DNA from: Neelides folsomi
Taxonomy: Eukaryota; Arthropoda; Collembola; Neelipleona; Neelidae
Assembly: GCA_034687125.1 (NCBI GenBank)
Contig: JAQGBZ010000643.1
Location: 1 to 23,372, forward strand
Direction: 5' to 3'
Length of the DNA stretch: 23,372 bases
A program made the position numbers and the translations under genes. Positions within the stretch are counted from its first letter, which is position 1, and each line of letters starts with the position of its first letter. The notes under the pieces are model-generated. The model did no database searches and had not been told where the DNA came from. It was given only the letters and a program-made list of their open reading frames with translations. This document shows, piece after piece, positions 10,501 through 19,500 of this stretch.

Positions 10501-13500
10501 CGATAATCTATTAGAATAAGAATTTACGTTATTTGTATTTAATGTTCAAGTATGTTTTGAGGAATATTTTGCTTTATTGCAGGAAATCGAGTACAACTCA
10601 ATTTTAGAGAATTTAATATTGAGACAAACGATTTCTGCAATACGGATTTTGTAGAAATTCATGAAGGAGATTTATCCGGACCACTTTTGGGACACTTTTG
10701 TGGAACTAATATTCCAAATAATATCACAGCATTGCAAACAATAACAATTTTATTCAGAAGCAATGGAGAGGGCCAGGCACCTGGATTTTACGCTGATTAT
10801 GCATTATGTATAGATTTACAATTTAAGAATATATCTAAGTGCAATCACTTGCACATCATACTACTCATCATACTTATTTAAAAACTTACTTTTAATAAGT
10901 TATACAGATTACCTACTTAAAAGTTATCTTGTTGAACAAACTTTATCTTACGTCTAATATGCAGCAGCAGTAACAATTTTTTATTTTACCAATTTTAGTA
11001 CACGGAAGTGAGCTTAGCGGATCTTATGGTTCAATTGCATCTCCTCTTTACCCTTATCCAAATTCATTGCGCGGACAATTCACTTGGAGAGTTACAGTAA
11101 ATGAGTCAATGGGAATCGAATTCACTTTTCCGGAATTTGAATTAGATGCTGGTCAAAGTTCTAGTTGTATAAACTATATCAAGGTAATTAAATCATATCT
11201 ATCTCTTCAATATTATGTAACTCACTACGCACATTGGTACTTTCTCTCACATTCTAAAAAATCAATTTCCTTTATTTTTGAAATAATTATTTCATTCCTT
11301 TTAGATATTTGACGGATATGATGAAAATAGCAATTCCATATTTCAATACTGCGCTGGTCAAAGTTCTCCTGAACCAGTGACAACTAATGGAAACATTGCA
11401 TATGTTCAACTTGTTAAGGCCATTTCATATGCGGGAGATTTATTTATAATTTCATGGAGAGAAGTTCCGCTTTCTTCCATTTCTCGGCCTCTGGTTTCAA
11501 ATATTACTGGTTTGTGCTTAGCATCTTTCCTATGAATTTTAATTTCTTAGCCGTTGATACAATTTTAACATTAAGTTTAATTGTTCATTTGTAGGATGTG
11601 GAGGAAATTTCACAATACCAGATGGAAATCTGACATATTTATTAAGTCCCAATTACCCTCTTCGGTATCCTTCTAATTTAAGATGCGAGTGGACTTTCAC
11701 AACATTGGAACACTCCAAAATTGTTATTTTTGTTAATGAAATGCAATTGGAAAATCATCCTGTGTGTGAATATGATAAATTGCAAGTTTATGATGGTAGG
11801 CTTATCACATTATTTAAAGCAAAAGTCACTTAAAATAAATAAAATACGATCAAAGGAATTAAGTTAAACCGTCATAAATAAAAAAGTATAAACTACTTTT
11901 GGTATTTTTACCTTAAATTACAGGTGTAAATGGCCTTCCCAATTACAACCTAAATTACACATTGTGCTCTCGTTATGACCAAAATAAAACTCTTGTATCA
12001 ACCGGGAAAACGGTTAAATTTGTTTTTTCGAGTGACGATTCAATTGCTGGACAGGGATTTAATTTAACAGTCAAGAGCGGTATACCACTAGCCTTATGAT
12101 TCTATAATTTTATGATTCTACTAATTAACTAGTTATTTATTATTTAATTTAATATACTTTTTTACTATTAAGTATGCGGAGGTTATTTACGTAGTTCAAG
12201 AGGTCGACTCACAAGTCCCGGATACCCCAACAATTACGGTCGATCACAATGCAAATGGATTATAATGGTCAAACCTGGAAGAACAATTTCATTGCGATTT
12301 GATGCTCTTGATATTTATCAAGATCCAGAAGTAGGATGCTCTACGGACAAATTAATTGTGAGAAACCGTTTTTGATTATATTTGGTGTTATTGTATTGCT
12401 TTAGCTGGGAATTTGAATAATATCATTAACCGTTCATTTGTTTATACAGTTGAGAGATGGAAATAATGCAAATTCGCCCTTTTTGGGCACTGGAAGATAT
12501 TGTGGGAGCAATTTGCCACCTACAATTGAATCAACAAGCAATCAGATTTATATCAGTTTTACAGCTTGGACTGCAGCAAGAAGAGTATAAACTTTTTCAT
12601 TTGACTTTATTATCATTTGACGTTTTGGGTTTATTCGATTTGATGTTATTTTGGGGGATTTTAGGGATTTTCTCTCATTTATAACGAAGTTGCTTCAAGC
12701 TGTGGTGGTCAAATCTCGTTGACTGATGATGCTCCCGACTTTACATTTAACTCTCCCAATAACCCAAACACCCCTCCGCCATTTTCTGAATGCGTATGGG
12801 TTTTCACTGCTCCTTCAAACGAAGCTATACAAATTGATTTCATACAGAGATTCGACTTGAATCATGATGATTATAGGTAAGAGTAATTACATAAAGATTT
12901 GATTTAAATATATCAACAATTTTAATATTAGGTGTGGAAGAGAATTTGTTGAGATTCGAGACGGAGGGACAGGATTATCTCCCCGATTAGGAACATTTTG
13001 TAGAGAAATGCCCGGCACAACTAAAAGTACAGGAAACACTTTGTACTTTAGATATTACTCTGATATCCCAGAACCACAAACTGGATTTAAAGCTACAGCT
13101 TCAATTGGTAAATAAAAATTCAAAAATTTATTCCTTATTTTACTAACATTTATCATTGTAGCTTGCAATTACTCCCTGAGGCCATAATATAAAATTATGG
13201 AAAGAAAAATCTTAGTTTTGGCTTCCTTCCTTTATTTTTAATTTAGATTTTATTTAATAAAACGACTGGATGTTTTAATTACAATTAAATATTATTAAAA
13301 TGTTAATTAAATATATAAATGAAAAGTTGCATTCGTCATTTGAATAAATTAAAAATTTAATGCGCATTTGAAAAGTAGTCAAAGTTAGGCAAAAAGAAAT
13401 GCAAGCCCAACCAAGATTTTCCTTTCTATTTTGCCAAGGGGAGTACTTAATTACTAAAGAACTACTAAAAAGAAGCTTTTATATAAAAAATTTTTTTCTT

Positions 13501-16500
13501 CAGCCACTTGCGGAGGAACCATCGTTAGGAGATATGGAGTTTTAACGTCACCAGGATATCCAATTTCATATGAACCCAATCTCAATTGCTCATGGTTAAT
13601 TCAAGGACCTCGTGGCACTTCATTTGATTGGGATATGTCCGAATACGAGTTGCCTCCAGGAACTATGTCTCTGAATGGAACGATTCAATGTCCCAATAAT
13701 ACGGATAGAGTTATTGTAACTGAAGAAAACGTAACTGGTAATTTTGGCTGTATTTAGTCTAACATTTGAATAGTATTCACCTACTTTTACCAAGGATGGT
13801 CCTCTATGATATTTCCGCCTTTCAAATATTTATAATTCAGGATTGGATGAAGTTAGCAATTAAGTTTTATGTATTTAATTATGTATTAGGGATATATTGA
13901 CTATGTACCTTTCAAATTTCTAGTGATATCCTTTAAAAATGCCAAAGTTATGGAATCATGAAGTTGACACGCTCGTTAAAGCTTTTTCCAAAAGGTTTTC
14001 AGGACGAAAAGGTTTTTACAATTGGATTTCAGGAGATAAAGAAGAGTATGCTGTTTCGTTAGATAAGGCTTTGTTTCGTGTAGCAGACTGCAACGGAACA
14101 AGAAAAATTTGTTGTATGAACAAAGGTGTTCCTGCGATTTGGGTATGCGAAACAAAGGAACGGTTCGGAAACAAATGAAGGTGATTGGAGTGATTGGTGG
14201 TAAAGGTCCAATGGGACTTTTCAAAGTTCCTCCAAAGACAAAAATCAGCACAACCCATGTCGAGGATGTTTTGTCTCCTCTCGTCCCAAAACATTACCCG
14301 GGCGAAGAACACAAGGCAATACATCACGATAAAGCTTCGCCACATACTGCCACATAAAATGTGCCCTGTGAAATGTTTGAAAGTCTTTCGTAGTTGGAAA
14401 TTGAGATGCAGGGCTGTTTACAAGAACGATGGGAAACACATCGAACAAATGAAACATTATAAAAAATCCGATTGTGGTTAAAAAATTAATTTAACTCGGA
14501 TAGTTAACCACTGGAAAACTCATTTGCATGTTAATCAAGTTTAATGTTTAATAACTTGTACATTTATAAAGGAAATCACTTGAAATTTGAAATGTACATA
14601 GTCAATATATCCCTAATACATAATTAAATTGACTTAATTGCTAACTTCATCCAATCCCGAATTAAAAATATTTGAAAGGCAGGCCTATCATAGAGGACCA
14701 TCCTTGGTATATGGTTTATTTTTAACAATTGCATTTTTAATTGAATCATGATTATGAATATTAGACACGAATATCGGCATTTATCTGAATCCTCAAACGA
14801 ATACATTCTGTGGAGTATCTCAATCGAGTTTCACCGGAAGTACAAGCATGAACAAATTCCGTGTTAAACTCATTACGAATGCAGTGAGAGAAACAAAGAA
14901 AGGCTTTAAACTCCAATACCGAACGTCTTACGGCAGTAATATCTCAATCTAAGTAGTTATTTTAATATTCCTTAAACTTATTCTTTAAAAGTAATGATTT
15001 ATCCATTTAAAATTTATTTAGGCTGTGGCGGCAAATTAATAACTCCGACGGGAACAATTACATCTCCATTATATCCTCAATCATATCCTCATCATAAATT
15101 TTGTCGTTGGGAAATTATTGCTCCGCCCGGTAGAAGAATTCGAATTGAATTCCAAGATTTTGATCTCGAAGAAAAAATCATTACTGAGGGTAAACCTGAG
15201 GGGTTTTGTGTGGACTCGTTAACGGTAAGTTAAAAGTTAACTCATTTACTTAAAAAATAAAACATTTATTCATAGATTTTAGATTATTTTAATCAGTTTG
15301 TATTTTTATTAACTAAAAATATTGAAGTCATATTTTGTTCAAATCTTAAAGGTTAAACAAGGATTCAACTACGATACTCTTCCTCTTTACAATGATAGTC
15401 TTTGTGGGCAGAATCTTCCTCCACCCGTTGAATCAACAACTAACAGACTATTTGTTCAATTTTCTAGTGATTATTCAGTTTCACATAGAGGCTTCAAATT
15501 AACTTACACCACCGATTTACCATTAAGTCAGCAACATACATAATAATTATTTAAACATTCTGATATCTAATTATTAATTATGAGTTTTTCATGACTTAAG
15601 GCTGCGGAGGAACAATTGTTGGAGATAGTGGTTTTATTGCTCCTCCAAACGGAAATTTAACAAATACACCAAATACGACTAGAGCAGTTACTTGCAATTG
15701 GATCCGCGATGGAGATTCTGGGAATGGAACTTCTGTGATAACTTTCAACGAGATTAAAATCCCTCCTTGGATTTCACAAACAAGTCCTTTCTGTTACAAT
15801 ACTGGATCTTTAACTATCTTGCCAAGTATGCATGTTTTATCTTGGATTGCTAAAGCAGTCTGTAGTTTAAAAAATACATACTATTAGCTCTCTAAAGTTT
15901 TAATTTGTATTTTCTTGTTATTTAAAAGTATCTGTCTCTTTTCAGCTAATGCTCAAACATCTTACTGGAAGAAATATTGCAATATCGAAGATCAAACCCA
16001 CAACAAATTATTTATCCGTGGTTCTGGATTTGATGTCAGATTCTTGGTAAAACCATTTAAATGCTCATATTACATTTATTATGATTAAAAATACTTTATA
16101 ATTTTATCAATATTATTCAATGTAACGTCGTGAAATATTTAAATGAATTTATTGTTTAAAATATATTTTTTTATTTTAGTCCATTTTCCGTGAAGCTAGT
16201 TTTAACATCAGCTACAAAGTCTTTCCCTGTGGCGGAACATTTAGTAATGGAAATGTCGACATTACAAGTCCAAATTACCCGAATTCGCATCCTGTTGATA
16301 TTGATTGCATATGGGTGGTTGATCCTACACCTTATAGTAATGGTCAATTGAGGGTCACATTTAATGATTTCCAATTGGCCGGAAATGCTCCTGACTGTTC
16401 TCGGGAGAAAGTTACAATAAGGAATGGGCGATTTCCAACATCTCCAATTATTGGGACTTGGTGCGGTTCTGATATTCCCCAATCCTTCTTAACAATGTCA

Positions 16501-19500
16501 ACAAGACTTTGGATTGAATTTTATGCTGGGCCAAATGCCGATACAAATAAAAAAGGATTTAACATATCGACTGAACTTGTACCAAAAGGTTTTATATAAT
16601 GAATTTTTTTAACTTAAATCTTAACATTATACTGATAACTAAATAAGAATAAGTTTATGATTAATAAAGGATGTGGAGGGATTATACATGACAAAAAAGG
16701 AAAGATACTTTCACCAAAAGCCTCTACAGGGACAAGATATCAAAACAATATTGAATGCGAGTGGATAATTGAGTCTGTGCCTGGATATATGGTCCATCTC
16801 TCTTTCGTAGAACGATTTGATATTGAAACTTCGGCGAATTGTTCAAATGATTATATTGAAGTATGATATGATATAGTAAAATGCTACTTTAATTAAATAT
16901 AATATAAAGATAAAAATTAAACTAACTTTTTTTAATTGTGTGTTCATAAAATTCCACTATAAAATAAAATTACCTTTATAATGAAAATTTTATGTTCAGA
17001 TTTCTGAGAAGAAATCTTTCATTTGGAAATTGAAAGGAAGATATTGTGGGAAAGCAATACCACCACTTATCAACACAACATCAACTTCAGTTAAGGTCAA
17101 GTTTCATAGTAATGAGGCGGTTGATGGGGATGGATTTAAGGTAATGCTAATACTATCCTAAATTGAAACATCATCTTTTCAGTCTATTTTATTGTTTACT
17201 TCCAGCTTCTTTGGTTTTCTGTTTGCGGGGGATTTTTTGATGAACCTTCAGGAATGATCAGATCAGCTCACTTTGACCGAATTAATCACACGACGTCAAT
17301 TGAAAATTCACACAGCGACTATTCATTTTTTGGATATGAGTTGTACTGGGGAATACAAAAATGCAATTATGTCATCAATGGTAATAGCAGTGAAGATTAC
17401 ATTGTTGCTGAATTCCTTCCTCCTTTTAATATTTTTGGTAAGATTTTAGAAACGAATATAAAAACAAAGAAATTAATTCGATTTCCAATGGAAGATCTAA
17501 AACGCTTGTTTGTGTTTTATTACTCACTTGATGATTTTGTAGCATCAACAGGGGAAAGTTGTTTAACAAATGTTACATTGTACGATGGAGACGTAAATTC
17601 ATCATCAGTCGAAAGAAGACCTCGAATTTGGATAAGTAGAAGATCACGAATCTCAGGACCTTATTGTGGAAGAACTTTACCACCTCCTTTCATTGGACGT
17701 GGAATGGTCACCATTTCCTATTTTTACAGAGCGTATTATGAAAGTTTTGGATTTAGAATTCAATATAATATTTTCCGTAAGTAAAATTCAACTTATAAGA
17801 AGAAAATAATAAGCATTTGGCATATTCATTGTTTAGAATTCTTTAGAATTATATATTTAATTTATACTGGCAAGTTTATAAATTCCTGGAACACCGCGCC
17901 AACTCTTTTAAAATAGGAGCAGTATTTTGTACGTTTGATTTACATTAAACGTTTTAAAAATCCTTGGAGTTATTTAGAAATTCAATATTCCAAAATACTG
18001 TTTCTTTTTAAATGTTATGGCGCGGTGTGCCAGGAATTTGTAAACTGACCAGTATATTATTTTAGAATGTGGTGGAGAAATCACAGAACCAAGAAGCATT
18101 TCTTCTCCCGGACATCCTGTAAGCTCGGCTCCTAATATGAACTGCACTTGGGTTATTAAAGCTCCTCCTGGAAAAGTTGTTAGAATAAAGTACGTAAAAT
18201 TTGAAAGTGTGAAAAATCATATCTCAAATATTTAATCATTGTTTTTGCAATAATTTAATAGGTTTGAGAGCCTGGAGATTGAATATAGCCAAAGATGTCA
18301 ATATGATTACGTCAAATTATTCGACGGTCCGTTGATTCAAGAAAATAAAAAGCTTGGAGCATTTTGCGGAAATCTTACCACTGATTTTAGAAGAATAAGC
18401 TCAAAGGATGGCTCAATGGTTGTCCAATTTAGAACAGATACAAGCGTCCAACACGGAGGATTTAAGGCAGCTATTGATTTCACATTGGGTATAATATTAA
18501 TCATGTATTTTAATTAATGAACAATAGAGTATAATCATTAAATTTTTTTATTCCATTATTTTTTTATAAAATGATTAGGGGAGTCACAAGGATGTGGTGG
18601 GATTATTAATTTGACACAAATTGGGACTCCAAACACGCTCAGAGCCCCCGACTCAAACAATGATGGGAAATATGATGGATATTTGGATTGCCAATGGCTT
18701 ATCGTTGCTCCAAGCTTTGCTCATATTGAATTTTCAATGACAAACTTTAACTTGGAAGGATCAAGATCAGGTTCAGGAATAAACGACGACCCTTGTCCAT
18801 ATGATTATCTTCAAGTAATTACTCTTTATCCGCTAACAAAATATCCCATTTTCATATAGGGTTACCCAATAAATTCATAGAACTAAATATGGGACCTGTT
18901 GGGAAAAAACGGGGTCCTAGTATTTATTAATTTAAGTTTCTAGAGAATTATGAATTTTAATTTATTTGAACTTCAATTAAAATTATAGTTACATAGAGGA
19001 ATTCATCAAATTTTTTGTAAAGTTGAATTGAACTTTTTTGAAACGCTGGATAATTTCCAACGGAATAATCTACCCAATCTGATTTGTTGAGCTGTCTTTT
19101 TGAGAAAATTATATTCGGAAGATGTTTAATTCTTTTAACTTGGAAGAGTAAATTAAAAAAAGAATAGTGGAAATGAGAAAATGCTTAAATGTCTCTTCAA
19201 AATTATTCACAAAACATAACGGTTGATAAACTAAGATATCGCGTTTTAACGTTATATTAGTCAATGTAGTAAACTGCCCCAATTTGTTGAAATACATAAT
19301 GTATCGTTTATTTTTACTGAAGATCAAATAAATTAAAATTCATAATTCTCTAGAAACTTAAATTAATAAATACTAGGACCCCGTTTTTTCCCAACAGGTC
19401 CCATATATTAAGCTTGCATGTGTTAACTTGTACAATATTAATTAATTTTTTAGTTAAAGCTAACATTTGCATAAAAATACGACTAATTGAATCATTCTTT

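Larger units (their letters stand above)
11595..15526 (+). other. CUBN: cubilin exons 38-47: CUB domains 14-18
   Basis: CUB14 is 11595-11795 and 11924-12079. CUB15 is 12173-12357, 12450-12584 and the first part of 12665-12876. CUB16 is the rest of that exon plus 12932-13107. CUB17 is 13504-13737 and 14765-14935, split by a 1,027-bp intron that hosts a transposon. CUB18 is 15022-15224 and 15352-15526 (residues 2070-2685). All four cysteines can be placed in each. CUB17 is divergent around Cys3 (I-Q-C-P-N-N-T-D-R) and lacks the usual D-Y-V-E. Exon 41 ends A-A-R-R before donor GTATAA and resumes G-F-S-L-I-Y, which restores the G-F-x-x-x-Y ending of CUB15. Confidence 0.86.

Noticed and set aside
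13976..14457. Three minus-strand open frames within the intron 44 transposon
   Set aside because: The transposase motifs (G-V-I-G-G-K-G, H-H-D-K-A-S) are on the + strand, so these are antisense shadows.
16171..16482. Minus-strand open frame of 103 codons
   Set aside because: It is the shadow of the long CUB20 exon (16180-16588).
17437..17453. GGTAAGATTTTAG inside exon 53 as a tiny intron
   Set aside because: About 12 nt is far below any workable spliceosomal intron, and the frame is open without removing it.
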